Notes: generated by a model not told the origin, from the sequence alone. Positions 52,721-63,740 are shown, numbered from the stretch's first letter. The stretch: DNA of 64,000 nucleotides from Paraburkholderia guartelaensis (GCF_004353905.1 NZ_SMOD01000029.1:44468-108467), one strand, 5' to 3'. Numbers and translations are program-made.

Positions 52721-53959
52721 ATGAAGCATAACGCACCCGTTCTGCGCGGCATCGTCGCCGCTCTCGCGCTGGCCGGCGCGCTCGCGGCCCACGCCGCGGA
52801 GCCGCTCAAGGCCAACGTGATTCACTGGTGGACGTCGGGCGGCGAGTCGGCCGCAATCAAGCAGTTCGCGCTTGCCTACGATCAGGCGGGTGGGAAGTGG
52901 GTGGACAACGCGATCGCCGGTGCGGACCAGGCGCGCGCAACGGCAATCAATCGCATCGTGGGCGGCGATCCGCCCACCGCTGCGCAGTTCAATACGTCCA
53001 AGCAGTTTCACGATCTCATCGACCAGGGACTCCTGAACAATGTCGATGCGGTCGCAGCGAAGGAGAACTGGAGCGGCACCTTCCCTGAATCGATTCTCAC
53101 GGCGATCAAGGTCAAAGGGCACTACTACGCGGCGCCGGTGAACATCCACATGCAGGACTGGTTCTTCTATTCGAAGCCCGCCTTCGCCAAGGCCGGGATC
53201 AAGAGCGAGCCGCAGAATTTCGACGAACTCTTCGCCGATCTCGACAAGCTCAAGGCGGCTGGCCTGATTCCGCTCGCGCTGGGTGGCCAGGCATGGCAGG
53301 AGAAGATCACGTTCGACGCCATCTTCGCCGACATGGACCGCGATCTCTACATGAAGGTCTACCGCGACCGCGACGCGAACGCCGTGAATTCGCCCGCATT
53401 TCGCAACGTGCTCACGACCTTCAAGCGGTTGCATAATTACGTGGATCCGGGCTCGCCTGGCCGAAACTGGAACGACGCCACGGCGCTCGTGATTTCCGGC
53501 AAGGCGGGCATGCAGATCATGGGCGACTGGGCCAAGGGCGAGTTTTCGGCCGCGAACCAGGTGGCGGGCAAGGACTTCGGATGCTTCCCCGGTTTCCCGA
53601 AGTCGCCGTACATGATCGCCGGCGACGTGTTCGTGTTCCCGAAGACCGACAATGCCGAGCAGGTCAAGGCGCAGCAGCTGCTCGCCACGGTGATGACGTC
53701 GCCTGCCGCGCAGGTCGCGTTCAACCAGAAGAAGGGCTCGATTCCGATTCGCCCGGACGTGGACACCTCGGGCTTCGACATCTGCGCGAAGGAGGGCATG
53801 GCGATCATGAAGGATAAGTCGAGGCAACTGCCGAATCCGGAAATGCTGATTCCGCCTGATGTCCAGGGCGCGCTCCAGGACGTCATCACGAACTTCTGGA
53901 ACAAGAACCAGTCGGCCGAAGACGCGCAGAAGGCCTTCGCCACGGCAATCCAGAGCTGA
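52721..53959 (+). CDS. Sugar ABC transporter substrate-binding protein
   Basis: 412 aa. Signal peptide 1-25 (ends LAAHAA). The mature chain is an extracellular sugar-binding protein of the MalE-like type I fold: VIHWWTSGGESAAIKQFALA, MQIMGDWAKGEFSAANQVAG and IPIRPDVDTSGFD. Periplasmic receptor, probably for glucose or beta-glucosides given the adjacent GH1 gene. The permease gene begins 8 bp after the stop. Confidence 0.92.
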   Translation: MKHNAPVLRGIVAALALAGALAAHAAEPLKANVIHWWTSGGESAAIKQFALAYDQAGGKWVDNAIAGADQARATAINRIVGGDPPTAAQFNTSKQFHDLIDQGLLNNVDAVAAKENWSGTFPESILTAIKVKGHYYAAPVNIHMQDWFFYSKPAFAKAGIKSEPQNFDELFADLDKLKAAGLIPLALGGQAWQEKITFDAIFADMDRDLYMKVYRDRDANAVNSPAFRNVLTTFKRLHNYVDPGSPGRNWNDATALVISGKAGMQIMGDWAKGEFSAANQVAGKDFGCFPGFPKSPYMIAGDVFVFPKTDNAEQVKAQQLLATVMTSPAAQVAFNQKKGSIPIRPDVDTSGFDICAKEGMAIMKDKSRQLPNPEMLIPPDVQGALQDVITNFWNKNQSAEDAQKAFATAIQS

Positions 53960-53967
53960 GCTCAGCC

Positions 53968-54912
53968 ATGTACGCCGCCAAGCTGCACCCGGCCAAACGC
54001 CAGGCGGGGCAAGCGCACAGCGCGCGCCCCGCACGGCGGCGGCTCTCGCTCGCCGCCTGGATCGCGCTCGCGCCGATGGTGGCGACGGTCCTGTTCGCGT
54101 ATCTGGGCACCATGTTGTGGACGGCGCGCGTCTCGCTCAGCTTTTCGCGCTCGCTGCCCACCAACACCTTCGCCGGCGTGACACAGTACGTGCGGCTCTT
54201 CCAGAACGACCGCTGGATCCTGTCGCTGCAGAATCTCGTGATTTACGGCGCTTGCTTCATCGCCGCATGCCTCGTGATCGGACTGCTGCTCGCGATCTTC
54301 ATCGACCAGCGTGTCGTCGCGGAAGGCGCGCTGCGCACCGTGTTTCTCTATCCCTATGCGATGTCGTTCGTTGCAACGGGCCTCGTCTGGCAGTGGATCC
54401 TCAACCCCGAACTCGGTGTGCAGGCCGTGCTGCGGCACATGGGATTCGAGCAAGCGCGTTTCGACTGGATCGTCACGCAGCGCTTTGCCATTTACACGCT
54501 CGTGATCGCCACGGTGTGGCAGGCCTCGGGCCTCGTGATGGCGCTCATGCTCGCGGGCCTGCGCGGCATCGACGACGAAATATGGAAGGCCGCGCGCCTC
54601 GACGGCATTCCGCGCTGGCGCGTGTACGCGAGCATCGTCGTGCCGATGCTCAAGACCTCGCTTTCCACGGCATTCGTGCTGCTCTTCGTGATGGTCGTGA
54701 AGCTCTACGACGCCGTGGTCGCGATGACCCAGGGCGGCCCCGGCACCGCGAGCGAGGTGCCCGCGAAATTCATCATGGATTACCTGTTCAATCGCGCGAA
54801 CATCGGGCTCGCTTCGGCCGCGTCGATCGTGCTGCTCGCGACCGTCCTCGCGATACTCGCGCCATTCTTCTACGCGCGCAGCCGCGCGGCGCTCAAAGGA
54901 GACCGGGCATGA
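53968..54912 (+). CDS. Sugar ABC transporter permease (MalF-like)
   Basis: 314 aa with six membrane segments. A basic N-terminus (RPARRRLSLAAWIALAPMVA) precedes TM1; the EAA coupling loop reads GLRGIDDEIWKAARLDGIPR, with the invariant Gly. It pairs with the following permease in the inner membrane. Its stop overlaps the next start by 4 bp (ATGA). Confidence 0.92.
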   Translation: MYAAKLHPAKRQAGQAHSARPARRRLSLAAWIALAPMVATVLFAYLGTMLWTARVSLSFSRSLPTNTFAGVTQYVRLFQNDRWILSLQNLVIYGACFIAACLVIGLLLAIFIDQRVVAEGALRTVFLYPYAMSFVATGLVWQWILNPELGVQAVLRHMGFEQARFDWIVTQRFAIYTLVIATVWQASGLVMALMLAGLRGIDDEIWKAARLDGIPRWRVYASIVVPMLKTSLSTAFVLLFVMVVKLYDAVVAMTQGGPGTASEVPAKFIMDYLFNRANIGLASAASIVLLATVLAILAPFFYARSRAALKGDRA

Positions 54913-55838
54913 GCACGCCTTTGGCCGATTCGCTGCGTCCCGCGCCTGCTCGAGCACGTGCGGCGACAAAGCGGCGCAAGCCGCGCAGCCGCTTCACGCC
55001 CGCGCGGCTCGGCGTGTATGCGTTTCTCTTCACGGCGGCGCTGTTTTTCCTGCTGCCACTCTATGTGATGCTGGTGACTTCGGTGAAGCCGATGACCGAG
55101 ATCCGTCTAGGTCATCTGCTCGCGCTGCCGGTGCATTTCACGCTTGCGCCGTGGCGCGACGCGTGGGCCTCCGCGTGCACGGGCCTCGACTGCGACGGCA
55201 TTCGGGTGGGTTTCTGGAATTCGGTGCGCATCGTCGTGCCGAGCACGATCTTCTCTATCGCCGTGGGCGCCGTGAATGGCTACGCGCTGTCGTTCTGGCG
55301 GCCGCGCGGCGCGGGCGTGCTGTTCGGCATTCTGCTCGCGGGCGCCTTCATTCCCGTGCAGGTGATGGTGTACCCGCTCGTGCGCGTGCTGGCCTTCGTG
55401 CATCTGTTCAGCTCGCTGCCGGGCATCGTCGTGATTCACACCATCTTCGGCATGCCGGTCATGACGCTCTTGTTCCGCAACTACTACGCGTCCTTGCCGC
55501 AGGAGTTGTTCAAGGCCGCGCGCATCGACGGTGGCGGTTTCTGGCGCATCTTCGTGCAGTTGATGCTCCCCATGTCGGTGCCGATCATTGTCGTGGCGAT
55601 CATCATGCAGGTCACCGGCATCTGGAACGACTACATTCTCGGCCTCGTATTCGCGGGCACGAAAAACCTGCCGATGACGGTGCAACTGAACAACATCATC
55701 AACACGACGACCGGCGAGCGTATCTACAACGTCAACATGGCCGCGACGATCCTCACGTCGGCCGTGCCGCTCGCGATCTACTTCATTTCGGGGCGCTGGT
55801 TCGTGCGCGGCATCGCCTCGGGCGCGGTGAAAGGCTAG
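54909..55838 (+). CDS. Sugar ABC transporter permease (MalG-like)
   Basis: 309 aa with six membrane segments after a basic N-terminal tail (TKRRKPRSRFTPARLGVYAF). The EAA coupling loop reads YASLPQELFKAARIDGGGFW. ATG at 54909 overlaps the previous stop; a longer frame from upstream was rejected because it lies inside the preceding gene. It completes the MalFG-like channel. Confidence 0.92.
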   Translation: MSTPLADSLRPAPARARAATKRRKPRSRFTPARLGVYAFLFTAALFFLLPLYVMLVTSVKPMTEIRLGHLLALPVHFTLAPWRDAWASACTGLDCDGIRVGFWNSVRIVVPSTIFSIAVGAVNGYALSFWRPRGAGVLFGILLAGAFIPVQVMVYPLVRVLAFVHLFSSLPGIVVIHTIFGMPVMTLLFRNYYASLPQELFKAARIDGGGFWRIFVQLMLPMSVPIIVVAIIMQVTGIWNDYILGLVFAGTKNLPMTVQLNNIINTTTGERIYNVNMAATILTSAVPLAIYFISGRWFVRGIASGAVKG

Positions 55839-55847
55839 GAGCAGGAC

Positions 55848-56944
<1,097 letters not shown>

Positions 56945-56945
<1 letters not shown>

Positions 56946-57988
56946 TGCATACAACCGATAAAGAAAGAGAGACCAGGAACGTGGCGACCCTGAAAGACGT
57001 GGCGGCGCTGGCCGGCGTGGGCCTTTCGACGGCTTCGCGGGCGATATCGGGCAACGGCCCGGTGTCGGCGGAGGCGGCCGCGCGCGTGCAGGCTGCGATC
57101 GAGCAGCTCAATTTCCGGCCTTCGTCCATCGGCCGGGCGATGGCCACGAAGTCGCTCGGCATCATCGGTATCTTCGTACCGACGTTTTTCGGCTCGTACT
57201 ACGGCACCATCCTGAAGGAAACCGACACGCAGCTGCGCGCCGTGCGGCGCCACGTGGTGGTGGCCACCGGTTGCGGCGAGGCTTCGCCGCGCGAACAGGC
57301 CATCGAGGCCGTGCGCTTCCTGATCGGCCGCGATTGCGACGGCGTGGTCGTCATCAGCCACGATCTGTACGACGACGACCTGCAGATGCTGCACGCCATG
57401 CACCCGCGCATGGCCTTCCTGAACCGATCATTCGATCAGTTACCCGAAGCATCGTTTTGCGCCGATCACTTTCATGGCGGCGAGATGGCTGCGCGCACGC
57501 TCATCGAGCACGGGCACCGCGAGCTTGCGGTGATCGGCGGGCCGTCGACGTCATCGGACAATGCGGCGCGTCTGCATGGTTTTTTCGCCGAGCTGGCGCG
57601 TCACGGCATCGAGCGCAGAACCGTGCCGCATATCGTCTCGGACTTCTCGCCCGAAGGCGGCTATGTTGCGGCGGGGGCGCTTCTCGAACGCAAGCACCGC
57701 TTCACTGGGCTCTTCTGCGCGAACGACACGATGGCCATGAGTGCGCTCGCGCGCCTGCAGCAGGCAGGGTTGCGCGTGCCCCACGACGTTTCCGTCATCG
57801 GCTACGACGACGATTATTCAGCAGCCTACATGGCGCCGGCGCTGACCTCGGTGCACATTCCCACCGCGGAACTCACGCGCAATGCGGTGCGCTGGCTCAT
57901 CAACCAGTGCTACGGCACACAGTGGCCGATCGAGCGCACGTTCCCGGTGAGCGTGACGATGCGTGAATCGGTGGCGCGGGCAAAGTAA
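56945..57988 (+). CDS. LacI-family regulator of the beta-glucoside operon
   Basis: 347 aa from ATG 56945, coupled to the ATPase stop as TGATG; a TTG at 56942 or a GTG at 56981 are other in-frame starts. The headpiece ATLKDVAALAGVGLSTASRA begins at residue 13, followed by the hinge FRPSSIGRAMATKSLGIIG and a sugar-binding effector domain. As last gene of the operon it probably represses it by binding GTGGAAGCGCTTCCAC at 51003-51018 until glucose or cellobiose binds. Confidence 0.9.
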
Positions 57989-58110
57989 CGCGCACGTCGC
58001 GTGCATCGAATAGCAGTGGTGGAAGCGAAGGTGAGGGTGGGGAAGCTGCACCCGGGAGGCGGCAAGTCGCGTAAAATCGAACGCACTCCCAATCCCCACG
58101 TTTTCCATTC

Positions 58111-58881
58111 ATGCCCGCGCAAGACCCGGCTGGTACGGTCAAGAAAGAAGAAGGCGTCGCCGTCATCGACCGCGCGTGTGCCATCCTGTTCGCGTTTCGC
58201 CCCGGAGACAGCGCGCTCACGCTCGCCGAACTCGCGGCGCGCACGGGCCTCTATAAAAGCACGTTGCTGCGGCTGGCCGGCGCGCTAATTCAGCATCGCC
58301 TGCTGCTGCGCCTCGACGACGGACGCTACCAGCTCGGCCCCGCCACGTTCGCGCTGGGCGCGCTCTATCAACGCAGCCTCAACATGGGCGATATTCTGCT
58401 GCCGCTCATGCGAGAACTGGCCGCCGCGAGCGGGGAAAGCGTTTCGTTCTACGTGCGCGACAACGCGGTGCGCGTGTGCCTGCATCGCGTCGATTCACAT
58501 CATGTGGTGCGCCACCATGTGCGCGAGGGCGACGTGCTGCCGCTCGAAAGCGGATCCGGCGGCCACGCGCTGCTGGCATTCGGCGGCGAACCGGGCGAGC
58601 CGTTCGAGAGCATTCGTCACGACTTCTACTGCATCTCGATCGGTGAGCGCGACCGCGAGACCGCAGGCGTATCGATGCCCGTGTTCGGCGTTCACGACGC
58701 CTTGCGTGGCGTGCTCACGCTCGCCGGGCCGAGTTCGCGCATCGACGGGGCGTTCGTCGAGCGTTATCTCGACGCGCTGTTCGAGTGCGCGATACGCGCT
58801 ACCGACGCGCTCGGCGGCGACTCGCGCGCGCTGCGCGCCGCCCAACGTGCGCACGCCGCGCACGCACGTCAGGACGCCTGA
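58111..58881 (+). CDS. IclR-family transcriptional regulator
   Basis: 256 aa. The N-terminal winged helix (VIDRACAILFAFRPGDSALT, then LAELAARTGLYKSTLLRLAG) and the GAF-like effector domain (GESVSFYVRDNAVRVCLHRV; FGVHDALRGVLTLAGPSSRI) are complete. IclR regulators bind carboxylic acids. It is convergent with the lyase/CoA-transferase/MFS operon, 83 bp away, and is the best candidate for its regulator (inference). Confidence 0.92.
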   Translation: MPAQDPAGTVKKEEGVAVIDRACAILFAFRPGDSALTLAELAARTGLYKSTLLRLAGALIQHRLLLRLDDGRYQLGPATFALGALYQRSLNMGDILLPLMRELAAASGESVSFYVRDNAVRVCLHRVDSHHVVRHHVREGDVLPLESGSGGHALLAFGGEPGEPFESIRHDFYCISIGERDRETAGVSMPVFGVHDALRGVLTLAGPSSRIDGAFVERYLDALFECAIRATDALGGDSRALRAAQRAHAAHARQDA

Positions 58882-58964
58882 AGCCGCGCGCGGCTAGCGC
58901 AAACGCGGCGGGCGCGAGGCGCCGCCTGCACGTGCGCGCTTTCACGGTGCATTGATCAGGACTG

Positions 58965-59798
58965 CTAGAGATGTCGCTCCGGCGCGCCGGTATAGGCATA
59001 CGGAATCTGGCGCGGCATGGGTCCCTTGTTACGCTCGCCGCGCCCGCGCTGCTCCCATGCGTGCGCAAGGATACCCACAGCGCGCGAGAGACAGAACACG
59101 CCGCGCGCCAGTTCGGGCGCAAAGCCCAGTTCGGCGTAGATGACGGCCGTTACGCCGTCGATGTTCATCGGCACGGGCCGGTCCTTGCGCTTTTTCAGCA
59201 AGTCTTCGATGCCGCGCGCAATCGCGGCATAGCGGCCCTTGATCGTACCGGACGCCACACGTGCGTCGACGAGTGCGAGCAGCCGTCCTGCGCGCGGATC
59301 GACGGGATGAAAGCGATGGCCGAAGCCCGGCAGATACTTCCCGTGAGTGGCAATGAACTCGTCTACGCCGGCCTCGACTGCCGCGTCGAACGGGGTGCCT
59401 GCCACGATGCGCGCCGCGATGTCGGCATAGAGTTCCACCGCCTGCTGGCCGGCGCCGCCGTGCACGTCGTCGAGTGCATTGAGCGCCGAGGCCATTGCGC
59501 CGTTGATCGGCAACCCGCAACTCGTGGCCATGCGCGAGATTGCGATCGAAGGGGCATGCGGCCCGTGATCGACCGAGGCCACGAGCGCCGCTTCGAGCAG
59601 CGTGGCCTCTTCGTCGCCGGGCAGCTCGCCGCGCAGCATCAGCCAGATCATCTGCGGGAAGCTCACGTTGCCGATCAGCTCCTGGATCGGATAGCCGCGC
59701 ACCTTGATGGAGCACGGATGGATGTCGATGATCGAGGTGCTCCAGTAGTCGGCGCAAAGGGCTGCGAGATCGGGCGTGGTGGTGTTCGTCGTCGGCAT
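58965..59798 (-). CDS. Citryl-CoA lyase-like protein (citrate synthase fold)
   Basis: 277 aa, much shorter than citrate synthase (about 430) and close to the short citryl-CoA lyases. Catalytic residues of the citrate synthase family are conserved: His113 (DDVHGGAGQQAVELY), His161 (PGFGHRFHPVDPRAG) and Asp214 (MNIDGVTAVIYAELGF). It should cleave a citryl-CoA-like thioester to acetyl-CoA and an oxo acid (or run in reverse). The gene lies 1 bp after the CoA-transferase stop. Together with the transporter they suggest catabolism of a tricarboxylate or related acid: transferase activates it to a CoA ester and this lyase splits it. Substrate not shown. Confidence 0.82.
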   Translation of the reverse strand: MPTTNTTTPDLAALCADYWSTSIIDIHPCSIKVRGYPIQELIGNVSFPQMIWLMLRGELPGDEEATLLEAALVASVDHGPHAPSIAISRMATSCGLPINGAMASALNALDDVHGGAGQQAVELYADIAARIVAGTPFDAAVEAGVDEFIATHGKYLPGFGHRFHPVDPRAGRLLALVDARVASGTIKGRYAAIARGIEDLLKKRKDRPVPMNIDGVTAVIYAELGFAPELARGVFCLSRAVGILAHAWEQRGRGERNKGPMPRQIPYAYTGAPERHL

Positions 59799-59799
59799 G

Positions 59800-60996
59800 T
59801 CAGATCACTCCGTCGTGGTGGAGGGCGTCGATTTGCTCGGCTTCGTAACCGAGTTGTGCGAGCGTTTCGCGCGTGTGCGCGCCGAGCGTCGGCGCGGGAG
59901 TGGCGGGTGCTGCATCGGCATCGGCGAGCCGCAGGCCCGCGCGCGTCACGCGTTGCGCGGCTTCGCCCTGTGCCGGTTCGAACTCGCGGATGAAGCGCCG
60001 TTCGGCCAGATGCGGATGCGCGAGGATTTCGGGCACCGAGAGCACGCGGCCCACGGGCACGCCGCGCTCGAGCAGGCGCGTTTCCCAGTTGGCCGCGCTG
60101 TCTGCTGCGAGCGCGGATTCGATCTCGGCCTTGAGCGCTTCGCGATGCTGCTTGCGCGAATGGCGCGCGGAGAAGCGCTCGTCGCGCGGCAGGTCGGGGC
60201 GGCCGATCACCTCGCACAGGCTTTCGAACTGGCGCGTTTCGTTTGCCGCGATATTGAGCAGGCCCGCGCCGGTGCGGAAGGTGCCCGAGGGCGCAGCCGT
60301 GAAATTTTCGTTGCCCATCGGCGCGGGCTCGACCCCGGCGTTCAGATAGTTCGACACGACCCAGCCCATGGTCGCGAGCGTCGCTTCGAGCATCGAAACG
60401 TCGAGCCGCCGCCCGCGGCCGCTCGTGCGCGCGTCGACGAGCGCCGCGCAAACGCCGAACGCAGCGGTGAGGCCGCCCACGGTATCGGAGACGGGATAAC
60501 CCACACGCAACGGCGCGCTGTGCGCGTCGCCGGTCACGCTCATCACGCCGGACATGCCCTGAATGATCTGGTCGTAAGCCGGGCGGCGCGACAGCTCGCC
60601 TTCGTCGCCGAAACCGGAAATCGCACAGTAGACCAGCGCCGGGTTCACTTTGGATAACTGATCGTATCCGAGTTCAAGACGATCCATGACGCCGGGCCGG
60701 AAGTTCTCGACGAGCACGTCGGCGTTGCGCACCAGATCGCGCAGAATGGCTTTGCCGCGCGGGTCTTTCAGGTTCAGCGTGATCGAGCGCTTGCCCGCAT
60801 TCACGGCCACGAACGACGCGCCCATATTGCGTGCCGCGGCGTCCTTGTCGGCCCCGAGGCGGCGCGCCAGGTCGCCGCCTTCAGGATGCTCGACTTTGGT
60901 GACTTCGGCGCCAAAAAGCGCGAGTTGATAGGCGCAGAACGGACCCGCGAGCACATTCGACAGATCCAGGACGCGCACGCCGGCTAACGGGAGCAT
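59800..60996 (-). CDS. Family III CoA-transferase (CaiB/BaiF type)
   Basis: 398 aa. N-terminal LAGVRVLDLSNVLAGPFCAY, then VENFRPGVMDRLELGYDQLS and the catalytic Asp142 in RPAYDQIIQGMSG, are the family marks; the C-terminal tail LGYEAEQIDAL is typical of formyl-CoA- and succinyl-CoA-dependent transferases. It moves CoA between carboxylic acids in the cytosol. The ATG at 60996 has GAGG 8 nt upstream. It lies 23 bp downstream of the MFS gene and 1 bp upstream of the lyase gene, so it is the middle gene of a tight operon. Confidence 0.9.
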   Translation of the reverse strand: MLPLAGVRVLDLSNVLAGPFCAYQLALFGAEVTKVEHPEGGDLARRLGADKDAAARNMGASFVAVNAGKRSITLNLKDPRGKAILRDLVRNADVLVENFRPGVMDRLELGYDQLSKVNPALVYCAISGFGDEGELSRRPAYDQIIQGMSGVMSVTGDAHSAPLRVGYPVSDTVGGLTAAFGVCAALVDARTSGRGRRLDVSMLEATLATMGWVVSNYLNAGVEPAPMGNENFTAAPSGTFRTGAGLLNIAANETRQFESLCEVIGRPDLPRDERFSARHSRKQHREALKAEIESALAADSAANWETRLLERGVPVGRVLSVPEILAHPHLAERRFIREFEPAQGEAAQRVTRAGLRLADADAAPATPAPTLGAHTRETLAQLGYEAEQIDALHHDGVI

Positions 60997-61019
60997 GGTT
61001 ACAGCCTCGTATTGAAAAA

Positions 61020-62459
61020 TTAGCGGGAGATATCGTCGAGCGCGCGATTCTTCGTGCGCGGCCCGAAGATGCCGATGGCCGCCATCACCACGATCATCGC
61101 GCCGGTGATCAGCGCGAAAACGCCTGGCACACCGAAGTGGCGCAGCGCGAAAGCGATCATGAAGCCCGAGAACATCGCGGAGAGGCGCGACATCGAATAA
61201 ACGAAGCCCACGGCGGTGGCGCGCATGCGAGTGGGGAACAGCTCGACCTGGTACGCGTGATAGCCGACCGAGAGCAGCGTGCCGCCAAGCGTGATCAGCA
61301 CACCGAGGAACATGAGCATGCCGGCCGACGTTTGCATGGCGAACAGCGTGCCGCAGACGGCGATGGCGAGCGCGGAGAGCACGACGAGCGTCTTGCGCTC
61401 GATGCGGTCGGCGATCACCATGCCGAGCAGCGGGCCGAACGGATTCGATGCAGCGATCACGAACGAATAGAGCAGGCTGTGCGTGACCGTGACGCCCTTG
61501 GAAACGAGCAGCGTCGGCACCCACGAGGCGAAGCCATAAAAGCCAATGGCCTGAAACAGATTGAACACGAGCAGCGTGATCGTGCGGCGGCGGTAAGGCG
61601 GCTGCCAGATCTCGGCGAAGCGCGCCTTGGCGAGCGTTTGCGCGCTGGCCGATTCGACGACAGGCGCGGGCAGCAAACGCCCGTGCTGTGCTTCGATCTT
61701 CGCTTCGAGCCTCGCGAGAATACGCGCGGCTTCTTCGGTGCGGCCGCGCTGGGCGAGCCAGCGTGCGCTTTCGGGCACGCGGCGGCGGATCGCCCAGGCG
61801 ATGAGCGCGCCAAATGCGCCGAACATCACGACCCAGCGCCAGCCGTCGAAGCCGAGCGGCGCGCGCGGCACGAACCACCACGCGAGCAACGCGACGGCCG
61901 GCACCGCCGTGTACTGCACCAGATGCACGAACGCGAACGCGCGGCCGCGCATGTGCTTGGGCACGAGTTCGCTCACATAGGTGTCGATGGTGACGAGTTC
62001 GACCCCCACGCCAATGCCCGCGATGAGGCGCCACAAGTTGATGCCGGGTGCGCTCGTCTGCAGCGCCATGATGCAGGTCGCAACCGAATACCAAAGCAGC
62101 GATGCGGTGAACAAGGTACGGCGACCATAGCGGTCGGCAAGACCCGTCAGGCAGAACGTGCCGATGAAGAGCCCCGCGAACGAGGCCGCCACGAATGCGC
62201 CGAGACCCGAAAATCCGAAGAACGAAGCCGTAGTGGTCGAGTAGAGGCCGCTTTTCACGAGGCCCGGCCCGACATAGGCCGTGAAGAACAGATCGTAGAA
62301 CTCGAACCAGCCGCCCAACGAAAGCAGGAGCACGAGCGTCCAGATGGTGCGCGTGGCCGGCAGGCGGTCGATGCGCGCGTTGATCTCGGCCGCACTCGCG
62401 GGCGCGGCGGCATCGTCCCGGAGCGGCGCGCGCGTCGCTCCGATTGGCAAGCTGGACAT
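61020..62459 (-). CDS. MFS transporter (metabolite:proton symporter type)
   Basis: 479 aa with twelve predicted membrane segments. The N-terminal TRTIWTLVLLLSLGGWFEFY, the loop LADRYGRRTLF and PESARWLAQRGRTEEAARIL are typical of the sugar/organic-acid porter branch of the MFS. It probably imports the acid handled by the downstream CoA-transferase and lyase. First gene of the operon; promoter upstream holds an IclR-type inverted repeat. Confidence 0.88.
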   Translation of the reverse strand: MSSLPIGATRAPLRDDAAAPASAAEINARIDRLPATRTIWTLVLLLSLGGWFEFYDLFFTAYVGPGLVKSGLYSTTTASFFGFSGLGAFVAASFAGLFIGTFCLTGLADRYGRRTLFTASLLWYSVATCIMALQTSAPGINLWRLIAGIGVGVELVTIDTYVSELVPKHMRGRAFAFVHLVQYTAVPAVALLAWWFVPRAPLGFDGWRWVVMFGAFGALIAWAIRRRVPESARWLAQRGRTEEAARILARLEAKIEAQHGRLLPAPVVESASAQTLAKARFAEIWQPPYRRRTITLLVFNLFQAIGFYGFASWVPTLLVSKGVTVTHSLLYSFVIAASNPFGPLLGMVIADRIERKTLVVLSALAIAVCGTLFAMQTSAGMLMFLGVLITLGGTLLSVGYHAYQVELFPTRMRATAVGFVYSMSRLSAMFSGFMIAFALRHFGVPGVFALITGAMIVVMAAIGIFGPRTKNRALDDISR

Positions 62460-62495
62460 TGGAATCTCCTGAACTCTTCGTTTGCGTGTCTGTTC

Positions 62496-62512
62496 GTTCT
62501 ATCTAACAGAAC
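62496..62512. promoter_or_regulatory. Inverted repeat in the MFS promoter, candidate IclR-type operator
   Basis: GTTCT - 7 bp - AGAAC, inside wider TGTTC...GAACA arms (62491-62513), 37 bp before the MFS start. GTTC/GAAC half-sites suit IclR-family proteins; the neighbouring IclR gene is the likely ligand. Confidence 0.5.
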
Positions 62513-62710
62513 ATCGTTCTAAAAATATGGCTCGATGATACTGCGAGGCGTTGAGCCAACCGACCAGGGCTTTTACTGAGAGCACTGCGACACACCTGCA
62601 GGGAGAGGGCGGTGGTCACGTGTTAGATAGGGCCGCCTTCTGGTGGCTAGCCGGGCATGTCGTTTGCTTCCAGCCCTTCGTTTTGTGCGGATGCTCAGTC
62701 AGGAGACGTC

Positions 62711-63586
62711 GTGAAGAAGAACGCTTTTCCCGGAGTCGTTCCTGCCACGTTCGCCTTGTCGCTCGGCGCCGCTATCGCTTTGGGCGGCTGTGCCCATCCG
62801 GAGAGCGCGGGGTACACGCAGGCGCAATCGAATGTTCCATCGCCGCTCACCGATCTCGGCACCGTCGAGGGAACCGCCGCCACGAATGCCGCACAGCCCG
62901 CCGTCGATCAGCAGGCAATCGACGCGCTCAATGCCATGGGCGCTTATCTGCGCACGCTGCACCGTTTCGAGGTCAACGCGGAAACATCAACCGACGTCGT
63001 GCTCGATAGCGGCCAGAACGCCGCGCTGCTGCGCCATACAGTTCTCAAGGTCAAGCGCCCCGACCGGCTGCGCGCCGAAATCACGGGCAACGGCAACGTG
63101 CGCGGGCTGGTCTATGACGGCCGCGAGTTCATGACCTTCAACGAAAAGAAGGGCTTTTACACACGCAATGACGCACCACCGACGCTCGATGGCCTCGTGC
63201 GCGAACTCGCGAATACCTGGCGTATCGAAGCGCCGCTCGCGGAGCTTTTCTATTGGGGCAACGGCAAGGACGACAACGCGGCGATCACGGCGGCGCAGGT
63301 GCTCGGCGTTGAGAAAATCGATACGCGCTGGTGCACGCATTACGCTTTTCAGCAGCGCGGCGCTGACTGGGAAATCTGGATCGAGCAGGGTCGACGGCCG
63401 CTGCCGTGCCATCTGGTCGTCACCGACACGACTCAGCCTTCGAGGCCCCGACACGAAGTGACGTACCACTGGAATCTGGCGCCGTCGTTCGCCGCGTCGA
63501 CGTTCGCGTTCCATCCGAAAGCCGGGGCGAAGCAAATCGAACTGGAGCCGGCTGCCGCGCGGCCTTCGTTCGAGGAAGCTCAATGA
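62711..63586 (+). CDS. DUF2092-type lipoprotein
   Basis: 291 aa from a GTG at 62711 with AGGAGA 6 nt upstream. The signal sequence ends in lipobox LGGC (Cys27). The mature part resembles DUF2092 and LolA/LppX-like proteins: AIDALNAMGAYLRTLHRFEV, VKRPDRLRAEITGNGNVRGL, VYDGREFMTFNEKKGFYTR, and a C-terminal HEVTYHWNLAPSFAASTFAF. Such proteins have a half-barrel that may carry lipids; function of this group is unknown. A long hairpin follows the stop. Confidence 0.8.
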   Translation: MKKNAFPGVVPATFALSLGAAIALGGCAHPESAGYTQAQSNVPSPLTDLGTVEGTAATNAAQPAVDQQAIDALNAMGAYLRTLHRFEVNAETSTDVVLDSGQNAALLRHTVLKVKRPDRLRAEITGNGNVRGLVYDGREFMTFNEKKGFYTRNDAPPTLDGLVRELANTWRIEAPLAELFYWGNGKDDNAAITAAQVLGVEKIDTRWCTHYAFQQRGADWEIWIEQGRRPLPCHLVVTDTTQPSRPRHEVTYHWNLAPSFAASTFAFHPKAGAKQIELEPAAARPSFEEAQ

Positions 63587-63599
63587 CCGGGCGGCGCGA

Positions 63600-63642
63600 G
63601 CAACCGGTCCCGATGATCGCGGGGCGATCGGGACCGGGTTGC
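63600..63642 (+). terminator. Long hairpin after the DUF2092-type gene
   Basis: GCAACC-GGTCCCGAT (63600-63614) pairs with ATCGGGACC-g-GGTTGC (63627-63642), 15 bp with one bulged G. No T-tract follows. Confidence 0.55.
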
Positions 63643-63740
63643 TGACGGGCGACAATCCTTGCCAGACAGAGCCGTCTGTGGATTTTTCTGATTTAACATA
63701 AGATAAATTATCGAACTTTTGATTTGTAGTGGCTAAGTAG

